From an uncultured Mailhella sp. (GTDB lineage: Bacteria; Desulfobacterota; Desulfovibrionia; Desulfovibrionales; Desulfovibrionaceae): a stretch of 64,000 bases of DNA. The position numbers were made by a program, and so were the translations under genes. The stretch is taken from contig CALUPL010000036.1 of assembly GCA_944322635.1 (NCBI GenBank), positions 1-64,000 on the forward strand, read 5' to 3'. The notes under the pieces were generated by a model. It had not been told where the DNA came from and ran no database searches. It worked only from the letters and a program-made list of their open reading frames with translations. Below are positions 22,901-31,627 of the stretch, one piece after another (within the stretch, counting starts at the first letter, position 1; each line of letters starts with the position of its first letter).

Positions 22901-24820
22901 TTGGCCAGAAAGAAATCTATGCAGAAGTGGACCGTGGAGGATTCCGTCGATCTGTACGGCATCCGCAACTGGAGTTCAGGATACTTCGACATCTCTCCGA
23001 ACGGCGAGGTGGTCATTCGCCCCTTCGGTCGCGACGGCGGCCCGGAAGTCAGCGTTCTGGAAATCATCCGTGAGCTCAAGGCCCGCGGTTACGATCTGCC
23101 CGTGCTGCTCCGCATCGAGAACATTCTGGATTCCCAGATATCCCTTCTGCATCAGACTTTCCGCGCCGCCATCAACGAGCTGGGCTACAAGGGCGAGTAC
23201 CGCGGCGTGTTTCCCATCAAGGTGAATCAGCAGCAGCAGGTCGTGGAAAAAATCGCGCAGTACGGCGCGGCCTATCATCATGGTCTCGAAGTCGGATCCA
23301 AGGCCGAGCTCATTGCGGCCATAAGCCAGCTCAAGAGCCGCGAAGCCTGCCTCATCTGCAACGGCTACAAGGACGAGGAATTCATCGATCTTGGTCTGCA
23401 TGCGCTCAGCATGGGCTTCAACGTCATTTTCGTGCTGGAAATGCCCGGCGAACTCGACGTCATTCTTGAAGAGGCCAAACGCCTGAACATACGTCCGCAG
23501 ATCGGCGTGCGCGTCAAGCTCAGCACCAAGGCCAGCGGTCACTGGTCGGAATCGGGCGGCGAACGTTCCGCCTTCGGCCTCACCTCCGCGCAGATCGTGG
23601 ATGTCGTGGACATTCTCAAAGAGCACGACATGCTCGACACCTTCAAGCTCATGCACTATCACCTGGGTTCTCAGGTGCCCAACATCCGCGACATCCGCGC
23701 CGCGGTCATGGAAGCTACGCGAATCTACGCAAGCCTCGTGCAGGAAGGCGCGGCCATGGGCTATCTCGACCTCGGCGGCGGTCTTGCCGTGGACTACGAC
23801 GGTTCGCATACCAATTACGTGAGTTCCCGCAACTACACCATGATGGAATACTGCACCGACGTCGTGGAAGCCGTCATGACCATTCTCGACGCGCAGGGCA
23901 TCGCGCATCCGCACATCATCACCGAATCCGGCCGTGCCACCGTGGCCTACTATTCCATACTGCTCTTCAACGTGCTCGACGTGAGCCTCATCGAGGTGGG
24001 GAGCCTCCCCGAAGAGCTGCCCGAAGATGCGCCGGAGCCCGTACGCAACCTGAAGGAAGCCCTGCAGAACATCAATCCGCGCAATCTTCAGGAAGCCTAC
24101 AACGACGCCATCTACTACTATGACGAAATGCGGCAGCTCTTCATCACCGGCCGCGTCACCCTGCGTCAGAGAACGCTCGCAGAACGTTTCTTCTGGGCCA
24201 TCATGCGCGTGCTCTCCGAAGAGAAGAACCGCGTGAAGTACATTCCCAAGGAGCTCAACGAAATAGACTCCATGCTGGCGGACATCTACTACTGCAACTT
24301 CAGCGTGTTCCAGTCTCTGCCCGACAGCTGGGCCATCGACCAGCTTTTCCCGGTCATGCCCATACACCGTCTCAATGAGTTCCCCGAAAGACAGGGCATT
24401 CTGTCCGACCTCACCTGCGACAGCGACGGCCGCATTTCGCACTTCATCGATCCGCAGGGCCTCAAGACCACCCTGGAACTGCATCCTCTCAAGGAAGGCG
24501 AGGAATACTATCTCGGCACCTTCCTCGTGGGCGCCTATCAGGAAACGCTGGGCGACCTGCACAATCTGCTCGGTGACACCAACGTGGTTTCCGTGCGCAT
24601 TCAGGAAGACGGCAGCTACGATTTCGTGCGTGAAATCGACGGCGACTCCGTATCCGACATTCTCGCCTACGTGGAATACGATCCGCACCGCGTGCTCGTG
24701 GGCATACGCAAGTCCGCGGAACGCGCCGTACGCGAAAACCGCATCACGCCCGCCCAGCGCTATCAGCTCATGCAGGCCTTTGAAGACGGCCTGCGCGGCT
24801 ACACCTACTTTGAACGATAG
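22901..24820 (+). CDS. speA: Biosynthetic arginine decarboxylase
   Basis: 639 residues, PLP-dependent fold III. It converts arginine to agmatine, the entry to putrescine. The PLP lysine is in FPIKVNQQQQVVE; ESGRATVAYYS and the central GVRVKLSTKASGHW are family landmarks. I start at TTG 22901, with AAGGAG nine bases upstream; an ATG at 22919 is possible but has a poorer site. The next genes make spermidine by the carboxyspermidine route. The enzyme that turns agmatine into putrescine is not in the window. Confidence 0.93.
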   Translation: MARKKSMQKWTVEDSVDLYGIRNWSSGYFDISPNGEVVIRPFGRDGGPEVSVLEIIRELKARGYDLPVLLRIENILDSQISLLHQTFRAAINELGYKGEYRGVFPIKVNQQQQVVEKIAQYGAAYHHGLEVGSKAELIAAISQLKSREACLICNGYKDEEFIDLGLHALSMGFNVIFVLEMPGELDVILEEAKRLNIRPQIGVRVKLSTKASGHWSESGGERSAFGLTSAQIVDVVDILKEHDMLDTFKLMHYHLGSQVPNIRDIRAAVMEATRIYASLVQEGAAMGYLDLGGGLAVDYDGSHTNYVSSRNYTMMEYCTDVVEAVMTILDAQGIAHPHIITESGRATVAYYSILLFNVLDVSLIEVGSLPEELPEDAPEPVRNLKEALQNINPRNLQEAYNDAIYYYDEMRQLFITGRVTLRQRTLAERFFWAIMRVLSEEKNRVKYIPKELNEIDSMLADIYYCNFSVFQSLPDSWAIDQLFPVMPIHRLNEFPERQGILSDLTCDSDGRISHFIDPQGLKTTLELHPLKEGEEYYLGTFLVGAYQETLGDLHNLLGDTNVVSVRIQEDGSYDFVREIDGDSVSDILAYVEYDPHRVLVGIRKSAERAVRENRITPAQRYQLMQAFEDGLRGYTYFER

Positions 24821-24826
24821 GAAACA

Positions 24827-24853
24827 CGGAGGGAACCTTCCCTCCGCCTTTTT
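24827..24853 (+). terminator. Terminator after speA
   Basis: CGGAGGGAA (24827-24835) and TTCCCTCCG (24838-24846) form a tight stem followed by CC and five T. It begins six bases after the speA stop. Confidence 0.7.
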
Positions 24854-24952
24854 CCTTCCCGGCCGAGAACCTCGTTCTCCCCTTTATTCCCAAGGCATTC
24901 AGAGAACGGTCTTACTCCGTCTCCGAACCCTTCATCTGCAAGGAGCAAGAAC

Positions 24953-26149
24953 ATGGCAAAGGTACTCATCATAGGCGCAGGCGGCGTAAGTTCCGTCGCC
25001 ACGCACAAGTGCGCACAGGCCGCTGACGTTTTTACCGACATCGTGCTGGCCAGCCGCACCAAATCCAAGTGCGACGCCATTGCCGCGAGCGTGAAGGAAC
25101 GCTACGGACGCGACATTGAAACCGCCCGGGTGGATGCCGACAACGTGCCCGAACTGGTGGAACTCATCCGCCGCGTGCAGCCCGATCTGGTCATGAACAT
25201 CGCTCTGCCCTATCAGGACCTGCACATCATGGACGCCTGCCTGGAAGCCGGCGTGAACTACCTCGACACCGCCAACTACGAACCGCCGAACGACGCCCAT
25301 TTCGAATACAAGTGGCAGTGGGCCTATCAGCAGAAATTCAAGGATGCCGGTCTGTGCGCTCTGCTCGGTTCCGGCTTCGATCCCGGCGTGACCAACGTTT
25401 TCTGCGCCTACGCCCAGAAGCATCTTTTCGACGAAATCCACGTTCTCGACATCATCGACGCCAATGCCGGCGACCACGGCCTGCCCTTCGCCACCAACTT
25501 CAACCCCGAAATCAATCTGCGCGAAGTGTCGGCCAAGGGCCGCTACTGGGAACGCGGCGAATGGGTGGAAACCGATCCCCTTTCGTGGAAAATGAACTTC
25601 GATTTTCCCGAAGGCATAGGCAGGCGAAACTGCTACCTCATGTATCATGAGGAGCTGGAGTCGCTGGTGCAGAACCTCAAGGGCATACGCCGCGCCCGTT
25701 TCTGGATGACCTTCGGCGATTCCTACCTGAACCACCTGCAGGTGTTCAAGAACGTGGGCCTCATCGGCATTGAGCCGGTGAAGTTCCAGGGCCATGACAT
25801 CGTGCCGCTGCAGTTTCTGGCAAAACTTCTGCCCGACCCCGCATCCCTCGGTCCCCGCACCGTGGGCAAGACCTGCATCGGCTGCCTGATGCACGGCGTG
25901 AAGGACGGAAAGAAGCGCACCGCCTACATCTACAACATCTGCGACCATCAGGAATGCTACCGCGAGCTCGGCTCGCAGGCCATTTCCTACACTACCGGCG
26001 TACCCGCCATGGTCGGCGCCATGATGATGGTGACCGGCAAGTGGAACAAGCCCGGAGTGTGGAACATGGAACAGATGGACCCCGATCCCTTCCTGGACGT
26101 GCTCGGCAAGTACGGCCTGCCCTGGAAGGTGACGGAACCCGACCTGTAG
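24953..26149 (+). CDS. Carboxyspermidine / carboxynorspermidine dehydrogenase (saccharopine dehydrogenase fold)
   Basis: 398 residues. This enzyme condenses aspartate semialdehyde with putrescine and reduces the imine with NADPH to carboxyspermidine. The N-terminal Rossmann motif is LIIGAGGVSSVATHK; ALPYQDLHIMDACLEAGVNYLDTAN (in part: GVNYLDTANYEPP) and GSGFDPGVTNVF are typical. An AAGGAG site precedes the ATG. Its partner nspC lies downstream with slyX in between, and speA is upstream, so the pathway call rests strongly on context. Confidence 0.9.
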   Translation: MAKVLIIGAGGVSSVATHKCAQAADVFTDIVLASRTKSKCDAIAASVKERYGRDIETARVDADNVPELVELIRRVQPDLVMNIALPYQDLHIMDACLEAGVNYLDTANYEPPNDAHFEYKWQWAYQQKFKDAGLCALLGSGFDPGVTNVFCAYAQKHLFDEIHVLDIIDANAGDHGLPFATNFNPEINLREVSAKGRYWERGEWVETDPLSWKMNFDFPEGIGRRNCYLMYHEELESLVQNLKGIRRARFWMTFGDSYLNHLQVFKNVGLIGIEPVKFQGHDIVPLQFLAKLLPDPASLGPRTVGKTCIGCLMHGVKDGKKRTAYIYNICDHQECYRELGSQAISYTTGVPAMVGAMMMVTGKWNKPGVWNMEQMDPDPFLDVLGKYGLPWKVTEPDL

Positions 26150-26204
26150 GCGTCCGGCGGAGTGAATTTTCCGCCGCCTGAAACAAACGTATCCGAGTAC
26201 CGGG

Positions 26205-26237
26205 GAGCGGGCGGGATAAAGTCCGCCCGCTCTTCTT
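26205..26237 (+). terminator. Hairpin between carboxyspermidine dehydrogenase and slyX
   Basis: GAGCGGGCGG (26205-26214) and CCGCCCGCTC (26223-26232) form a 10-bp stem followed by TTCTT. It ends 16 bases before the slyX start and may partly terminate, setting lower expression of slyX and nspC. Confidence 0.6.
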
Positions 26238-26253
26238 ATCCGACGGAGGCGAC

Positions 26254-26475
26254 ATGACGTCCGAAGAACAGATCGCCAGACTGGAAGAACTGGCCTATTT
26301 TCAGGAAAAGCTGCTCTCACAGCTCAACGACGCCCTCACCGGACAGCAGAAACAGATCGACACGCTGGAAAAGCGTCTGGCCGAACTGGAAGAAAACGTG
26401 ACCACTCTGCTCGACGCCTCGCAGGACGGCCCGGTGAACACTCTGCCGCCCCACTACATGCCGGAACGCTACTAG
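26254..26475 (+). CDS. slyX: SlyX-family small coiled-coil protein
   Basis: 73 residues, the usual size. The sequence is a heptad-rich helix (EEQIARLEELAYFQEKLLSQ and onward) ending in the family C-terminal PPHYMPERY, matching SlyX. Function is unknown. The ATG has a GGAGG site. It lies between the two carboxyspermidine genes. Confidence 0.85.
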   Translation: MTSEEQIARLEELAYFQEKLLSQLNDALTGQQKQIDTLEKRLAELEENVTTLLDASQDGPVNTLPPHYMPERY

Positions 26476-26601
26476 CTCGTCTTCGCTCCGCATTCCCGCA
26501 TGCGAAATTCCCTTCGGGCGTTTTGCCTGACGGCTTTTTCCAGAACCGCAGATTTTCGCCTTATTTTGCAGACAAAGAAAACCTTCAACCAGCCGAGCGC
26601 C

Positions 26602-27795
26602 ATGAACGACTACCTTGCCAGACTACGCCCCGAACAGTGGCCCTCCCCCTGCTTCGTCACCGACCTTGCCCTGCTTCGAAAGAACGCCGCCGTTCTCGAC
26701 GGAGTACAGAAACGCACGGGCGCGAAAATCATGCTTGCGCTCAAGTGCTTTTCCCAGTGGATGACCTTTCCCGTGCTCTCGCGCGCCATGCGCGGCCCTC
26801 TGTACGGCTGCTGCGCAAGCTCGCCCGACGAGGCCAGACTGGCCAAGGAAGACTTCTGCGGCGAAGTGCATGCCTTTGCCGCGGCCTGGAGCGAAGAAGA
26901 ACTTGCCGAAACCCTGCGCTATGCCGATCACATCGTGTTCAACTCCTTCGCCCAGTGGAAAAAATTCCGTCCGCTGGTGCAGAAGGCCGAAAAGGAACGC
27001 GGCATTGCCATAGAGTGCGGCCTTCGCCTCAATCCCGAACACTCCGAGGGCGCGGTGCCCATTTACGATCCCTGCTCCCCCGGTTCCCGGCTCGGCATCC
27101 GGCCGGCCGCGTTTCATGCCGAACTGGAACAGGACCCCCATGCTCTTGACGGCATAAGCGGCCTTCATTTCCACACCCTGTGCGAACAGAATGCCGACAG
27201 CCTCGCCCGTACGCTGGAAGCCGTGGAAAAGCACTTCGGCAAATATTTTCCGCAGATGAAGTGGATCAACTTCGGCGGCGGCCATCACATCACCCGCGAT
27301 GACTACGACATCGAGCTTCTGTGCCGCTGCATCGAGCATGTGCGCGATGCCTACGGCGTACAGGTCTATCTTGAACCCGGCGAAGCCGTGGCCCTCAACG
27401 CGGGCGTGCTCGTGGCCACCGTGCTCGACGTGGTGCAGGCCGACATGCCCATAGCCATTCTGGACACCTCCGCCGCCTGCCACATGCCCGACGTTCTGGA
27501 AATGCCCTATCGCCCCAACGTCATCGGCGCGGGAGATCCGGGGGAAAAGAACTTCACCTGCCGCCTTGCGGGCAAGTCATGCCTCGCGGGCGACGTCATA
27601 GGCGAATATTCCTTTGACGAACCGCTGAAGTGCGGCGACAGACTTGTTTTTCTCGACATGGCCATCTACAGCATGGTGAAAACCACCACCTTCAACGGTC
27701 TGCGCCTGCCTTCCATAGCCATATGGGATTCGGAAACCGACCAGCGCCGAGTCACCCGCACCTTCGGCTATGAGGACTTCCGAAGCCGCCTGTAA
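26602..27795 (+). CDS. nspC: Carboxynorspermidine / carboxyspermidine decarboxylase
   Basis: 397 residues, PLP-dependent alanine-racemase-like fold. It decarboxylates carboxyspermidine to spermidine. The PLP lysine is in LALKCFSQW; GLHFHTLCEQ, NFGGGHHI and LEPGEAVALNAG bind the cofactor phosphate, and the C-terminal DTSAACHMPDVLEMPYRP is typical of this group. I use the ATG at 26602 since the conserved core starts at once; its ribosome site is weak. Confidence 0.92.
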   Translation: MNDYLARLRPEQWPSPCFVTDLALLRKNAAVLDGVQKRTGAKIMLALKCFSQWMTFPVLSRAMRGPLYGCCASSPDEARLAKEDFCGEVHAFAAAWSEEELAETLRYADHIVFNSFAQWKKFRPLVQKAEKERGIAIECGLRLNPEHSEGAVPIYDPCSPGSRLGIRPAAFHAELEQDPHALDGISGLHFHTLCEQNADSLARTLEAVEKHFGKYFPQMKWINFGGGHHITRDDYDIELLCRCIEHVRDAYGVQVYLEPGEAVALNAGVLVATVLDVVQADMPIAILDTSAACHMPDVLEMPYRPNVIGAGDPGEKNFTCRLAGKSCLAGDVIGEYSFDEPLKCGDRLVFLDMAIYSMVKTTTFNGLRLPSIAIWDSETDQRRVTRTFGYEDFRSRL

Positions 27796-27836
27796 GGCAG
27801 AAAACTCGTCAAAAGCATTGCCGCAAGAAAAAACGG

Positions 27837-27873
27837 GGCCCCTTCCGCGACCAGTACGGAAGGGGCCTTTTTT
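27837..27873. terminator. Bidirectional terminator between nspC and the accessory operon
   Basis: GGCCCCTTCCG (27837-27847) and its complement (27857-27867) form an 11-bp stem with six T on the plus side and an A-rich left flank. It separates the converging nspC and 27873-28388 transcripts. Confidence 0.85.
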
Positions 27874-28388
27874 CAGCGTTTGAACGTCAGTCCGTCGGCC
27901 TCGAAGGGAAGATACTTCGCTTCCTTCCCCTCGGCGCTGCCGTAATAGGCCATCCAGTACGGCCGGAAAAACGTCTCCACGCCTATCTCGCCGAATGTCG
28001 GCAGATTGCGGCACATGCGCATGATGATGCGCCGTGCAAAATTCACGGCAGCCTCCACGGCCTCCCGATCTTCCATTTCAAAGCACCCGTTCTGAAAGTG
28101 TTCCCCCTGAACGGGAGCAAGGACAAGTTCCGCATCCTTCACGGCGCAGCTGCCGTAAAGCGCATTCACCGCCACGTTCATGACGCCGCCGGTTTCATGT
28201 CTGCGAAAGGGAAAGCGTCGGGCTTCCACGGCATAGGGCAAAGAACACATGTAGAAACGCACATACTCCAGGCGGAGTTCCGTAAGCGGTTTCCGAACGA
28301 AAAGCCTGCCCAGAAGCCCCCCCTTGCCTTCGGCCCTGCGCACGACTTTTTCTCTGGCAAGTGCGACGGGAGTAGCCATCATATCCAT
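27873..28388 (-). CDS. Protein of unknown function, last gene of the lyase operon
   Basis: 171 residues; I do not recognise a family. It is soluble-looking, rich in Arg and aromatic residues, with segments such as VRFYMCSLPYAVEARRFPF and TFFRPYWMAYYGSAEGKEAK. No signal peptide, membrane segment or metal motif stands out. The ATG has a GGAG site five bases upstream. It lies 49 bases after the small membrane protein gene and is most likely co-transcribed with the symporter and lyase, so a role in handling that substrate is inferred. Confidence 0.65.
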   Translation of the reverse strand: MDMMATPVALAREKVVRRAEGKGGLLGRLFVRKPLTELRLEYVRFYMCSLPYAVEARRFPFRRHETGGVMNVAVNALYGSCAVKDAELVLAPVQGEHFQNGCFEMEDREAVEAAVNFARRIIMRMCRNLPTFGEIGVETFFRPYWMAYYGSAEGKEAKYLPFEADGLTFKR

Positions 28389-28437
28389 AAGAACTCCGAA
28401 CAGCGCTCAGTTCCGAAGGAATGAGCGGAAAAAGACC

Positions 28438-28623
28438 TCATCCGTGCTGACGAAAAAAATCGCGAATGGCAAACACGGTTATGGAAAGGCATACCACGGC
28501 CACTATCCCCGGCAGTATGTAGCCGAGCAGACTCACGCCGTTCACCAGTCCCCACACGAGAAACACGGCTTCCACAATGATGGCCGCAACGAACTTGATG
28601 TCGGCAGAAGAGCTACGTTCCAT
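28438..28623 (-). CDS. Small two-helix membrane protein beside the symporter
   Basis: 61 residues: a short polar start (MERSSSADIK), then two hydrophobic helices at about 11-28 and 33-53, and a basic tail (RDFFRQHG). The AAGGAG site before ATG 28623 is strong and the gene begins 13 bases after the symporter stop. It may be an accessory subunit of the symporter; small membrane partners of this kind are known for some sodium/solute symporters (YhdT with PanF), but I see no clear sequence match. Confidence 0.65.
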   Translation of the reverse strand: MERSSSADIKFVAAIIVEAVFLVWGLVNGVSLLGYILPGIVAVVCLSITVFAIRDFFRQHG

Positions 28624-28636
28624 ATCACACTCCTTA

Positions 28637-30052
28637 TCAGCATTCATTGACGGGTTCGGCGTTGCGGTCAATGGGCTTTCCTATCATGTTTCCAACAAGG
28701 AAAAGAAGGAAGGACACCGGAAGCGCCACAAGTATGGGCTTGAGAGAGAAAGGATTCCCAAGGGCCTGCCAGACAAGCGTAGTTCCCATGCCCCCGAGCA
28801 TGCTGAGAAATCCGCCCGTCACGGTAAAGCGCCATCTCCAGAACAGACCGCCCAGTACGGGCACGAAGGCGGAGGAAAGATAGAGTCCGCCGAGGAAAAT
28901 GACGGCGTCGAGCACGGCGGAGAACTGGAAGGCCAGAAGGCAGCCGCTCAGACCTATGCAGACCATGAAGATTCGCGTAAGGCGTATCTGCTCCCTGTCC
29001 GTCATGCTGGGGCGGAACATGGGCTTGATGAGGTCGCAGGTAAGCGTGGTTGCGCCCACAAGGAAGAAGGAACTCATGGTGGACATGATGACCGCAAGAA
29101 TGGAACAGATCCAGAGCCCCGTCAAAAACGGAGGCATGGCGTTGATGGCCATGGTGAGGAATGCTTTGCTGCCCTGAAGTTCGGGATACATGACTCTTGC
29201 GCCGAGACCGAGCATGGTCATGACGGTATCGAAGGCCATCCATATGAGAAGGCAAGTAAGATAGGCGCGCTTGGCGGTTTTCGCACTGTTGGAGGCGCCG
29301 AAGCGCTGATAGGCGGCAGGATCGGCATACACCTGGAAGCCGAGCAGGAAAAAGACAAGCAGCTGACTCACGGGCAGGCCTCCCGTGGGAGAAAAGTGAC
29401 CGGCGGGAAGCGCGGCGCGAAGCCCCTCGAAACCGCCGACGCTGCTCCACACGCCCGGCAGAAGCAGAAGCGTGAGGCTGGTCATGAGGAAGAACTGCAA
29501 AACGTCCGTCATGACCACGGACCACAGGCCGCCGAACATGGAATAACATATGACCACGCCCACGATGACCGCGCCGATGATCCAGTTGGGCAGTCCCGTA
29601 ACGGTATTGCCCATGATGCCTACGGAAACGATGTCCATAAGTCTGCTGGAATAACATACGATGAGAATGGCGCCGAGCACGGCCACAGGCCGGGCGTACA
29701 GCCTGCCGAGCAGCGCGGGAATGGTGTTTTCCTTCACGCCGCGAACGCGGGGAGCCACCCACAGAGCCAGAGGAATGCGGCCGAGATGCGCGGGCACGCA
29801 CCAGACCACGAATGCGGCGATGCCGGCGTTGAAGGCCAGTTCCGCCGTGCCGAACACGGCTCCCGAGCCGTACCACGTGGCGGCAACCGTGGCCACCACC
29901 ATGGGATACGACAGGGCTCTGCCTGCCATGAGATAGTCTTCCGAATTCTTTACTTTTCGGGACACGTACCAGCCCACCAGAATCATGATGCTAAGGTACA
30001 TGAATATGGCCAGCCAATCGAGACCGGTCCAGTTAACTACCACTTCCTGCAT
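28637..30052 (-). CDS. Sodium:solute symporter (SSS family)
   Basis: 471 residues with about 13 transmembrane helices. Family landmarks include the N-terminal WYVSRKVKNSEDYLMAGR and, later, GFQVYADPAAYQRFGAS, close to the R-x-x-A-A region of SSS carriers. Substrates of the family include proline, pantothenate, betaines and sugars; the substrate here is unknown. The ATG has a GGAGAG site. It follows the lyase homologue by 29 bases, which makes it the likely importer of the lyase substrate. Confidence 0.88.
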   Translation of the reverse strand: MQEVVVNWTGLDWLAIFMYLSIMILVGWYVSRKVKNSEDYLMAGRALSYPMVVATVAATWYGSGAVFGTAELAFNAGIAAFVVWCVPAHLGRIPLALWVAPRVRGVKENTIPALLGRLYARPVAVLGAILIVCYSSRLMDIVSVGIMGNTVTGLPNWIIGAVIVGVVICYSMFGGLWSVVMTDVLQFFLMTSLTLLLLPGVWSSVGGFEGLRAALPAGHFSPTGGLPVSQLLVFFLLGFQVYADPAAYQRFGASNSAKTAKRAYLTCLLIWMAFDTVMTMLGLGARVMYPELQGSKAFLTMAINAMPPFLTGLWICSILAVIMSTMSSFFLVGATTLTCDLIKPMFRPSMTDREQIRLTRIFMVCIGLSGCLLAFQFSAVLDAVIFLGGLYLSSAFVPVLGGLFWRWRFTVTGGFLSMLGGMGTTLVWQALGNPFSLKPILVALPVSFLLFLVGNMIGKPIDRNAEPVNEC

Positions 30053-30081
30053 AAGGCTCTCCAGGTTGAAATGTCGTTTTT

Positions 30082-31611
30082 TCAGGCATCCTGGGCGTAC
30101 GAACGGGCTATGTCCGCAAGTCGCCCCGAAGCCAGCAGTTCATAGCCGGTCCGTATGTCCGCGCTGATGACGCGGTCATGATCAAGGAAGGGAATGACGG
30201 AACGGACGGCCTCATACGCCTGCGCCGTAGCCTCGCCCAGAGAGAAAAGACGGCGCAGATCCACGGCCTGGGCGGCGTGATAGGCCTCCATGCCCAGCAT
30301 GTAACGAAGGTTGTCGATGATTTTTGCCGTCTTTCTCACCACAAGAGGCGCATTGGAGGCATGATCCTCCACATCGCCGGAAAGGGCCATGTAATCCGCG
30401 CTGACGGGGTTGGACAAATGCCGTATTTCCGCCTCCAGAGCGGAAAAGGTCTTCTGATTGGTGGTGTAGGCCATGACGCTCGTGCCGTCCGGACTGAGGA
30501 AGCGGGGCAGACGGCTGAATGCCGGAGAATCCAGCTTGATGACCTGGTAGCAGATGTTGCGCGCAAGATGGCTCAGCGCCTGCCCCAGCATTTCAAGGCC
30601 CAGCACCCAGGAGGTGACCTCGAAATTGGAATTGTGCGCAAAACGCCGCTCTTCTGCGAGTACGCAGGGGTTGTCGTCGGTGGAATTGACATGCACAAGC
30701 AGCTGGGGCTTCAGGTAGGAAAGAGCATCGCGCACGGCTCCGTGCACATGGCAGGCGGAACGGAAGCAGAGCGGATCCTGAAGGGTTGCGGCCACGCCCC
30801 CATTCCACAGGAAGCTTCCCGCAAGGTAACGCCGCACGCGGGCAGCCGTTTCCGTGGGGCCGGGCACGGGACGACGGAGAAAACAGGCCTCGTCCAGAGG
30901 CGACACATTGCCGCCGAAACCTTCCAGCGCCAATGCGTACAGAAGATCCGCGGCGTCCATGAGCTTCTCGCAGTCGTCGAAAACGAGCGCCGCCATGCCG
31001 GCGGACATGGCATTGCTGCTCACTATGGCCAGTCCTTCCTTGCAGCCGAGCACAAGAGGCTCAAGATTTACCATTAAAAGGGCCTCCCGTGCGCTCATGC
31101 GCTCTCCCTGCAGCGTTACGTCGCCTTCACCCATGACGGCAAGACCGATATGCGCCAGTGAAACGAGATCGGCCTCTCCTATGGAACCGCGACCGGGAAT
31201 GACGGGATGAAGGCGCAGATTGAGAAAGTCGCGATAGCGCTCCACAAGCTCCCAGGAAACGCCCGTGCCGTCGGCCAGAAGACAGTTGAGACGCACAAGC
31301 AGCGTTGCCCGCACTTCATCCTCGGCAAGATCGGGACCTGCGGCGGCACTGTGCGAACGGATGAGCATGGCATTGAATGCGGCAAGCCCTTCCCGGCTGA
31401 TGTCCCAGTCCTTGTTCATGCCTACGCCGGTATTGAAACCGTAGATGCGCGGCATGTTTCTGTCCTGCGCCATGTCGAGAACCATGGCCCTCGTGCGGCG
31501 GATGCGCTCTTCCGCCTCCGGGGCGATTTCCACGGACGCGCCTGCCCTCGCCACGAGAGCCACCTGTTCGAGCGTGAGCCCGGAGCCGGTCAGACGAACA
31601 ACGTTTTTCAT
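30082..31611 (-). CDS. Aromatic amino acid lyase homologue lacking the MIO triad (candidate betaine lyase, ergothionase-like)
   Basis: 509 residues from ATG 31611 (GGAG site). The fold is that of histidine/phenylalanine ammonia-lyases: YGFNTGVG with Tyr57, the SSNAMSAG region, HNSNFEV and VEDHASNA are present. The MIO cofactor in this family forms from Ala-Ser-Gly in GSxGASGDL; here residues 142-149 read GSIGEADL, one residue shorter and without Ser. MIO cannot form as usual. From memory, ergothionase, which releases trimethylamine from ergothioneine, belongs to this superfamily without needing MIO, because the leaving group is already quaternary. That makes a betaine such as ergothioneine or hercynine a reasonable substrate. 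Annotation pipelines will probably call it HutH, which I think is wrong. Confidence 0.8.
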   Translation of the reverse strand: MKNVVRLTGSGLTLEQVALVARAGASVEIAPEAEERIRRTRAMVLDMAQDRNMPRIYGFNTGVGMNKDWDISREGLAAFNAMLIRSHSAAAGPDLAEDEVRATLLVRLNCLLADGTGVSWELVERYRDFLNLRLHPVIPGRGSIGEADLVSLAHIGLAVMGEGDVTLQGERMSAREALLMVNLEPLVLGCKEGLAIVSSNAMSAGMAALVFDDCEKLMDAADLLYALALEGFGGNVSPLDEACFLRRPVPGPTETAARVRRYLAGSFLWNGGVAATLQDPLCFRSACHVHGAVRDALSYLKPQLLVHVNSTDDNPCVLAEERRFAHNSNFEVTSWVLGLEMLGQALSHLARNICYQVIKLDSPAFSRLPRFLSPDGTSVMAYTTNQKTFSALEAEIRHLSNPVSADYMALSGDVEDHASNAPLVVRKTAKIIDNLRYMLGMEAYHAAQAVDLRRLFSLGEATAQAYEAVRSVIPFLDHDRVISADIRTGYELLASGRLADIARSYAQDA

Positions 31612-31627
31612 ATTCGCTCCACGGGCC

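Noticed and set aside
22976..24688. Long open frame opposite speA
   Set aside because: Antisense shadow of a strongly biased gene, with no ribosome site and unlikely composition; similar shadows lie opposite pyrG, hemB, the porin and ahbC.
30082..31611. Plain histidine ammonia-lyase (hutH) assignment
   Set aside because: The Ala-Ser-Gly cofactor triad is missing and no hutU, hutI or hutG gene is near.
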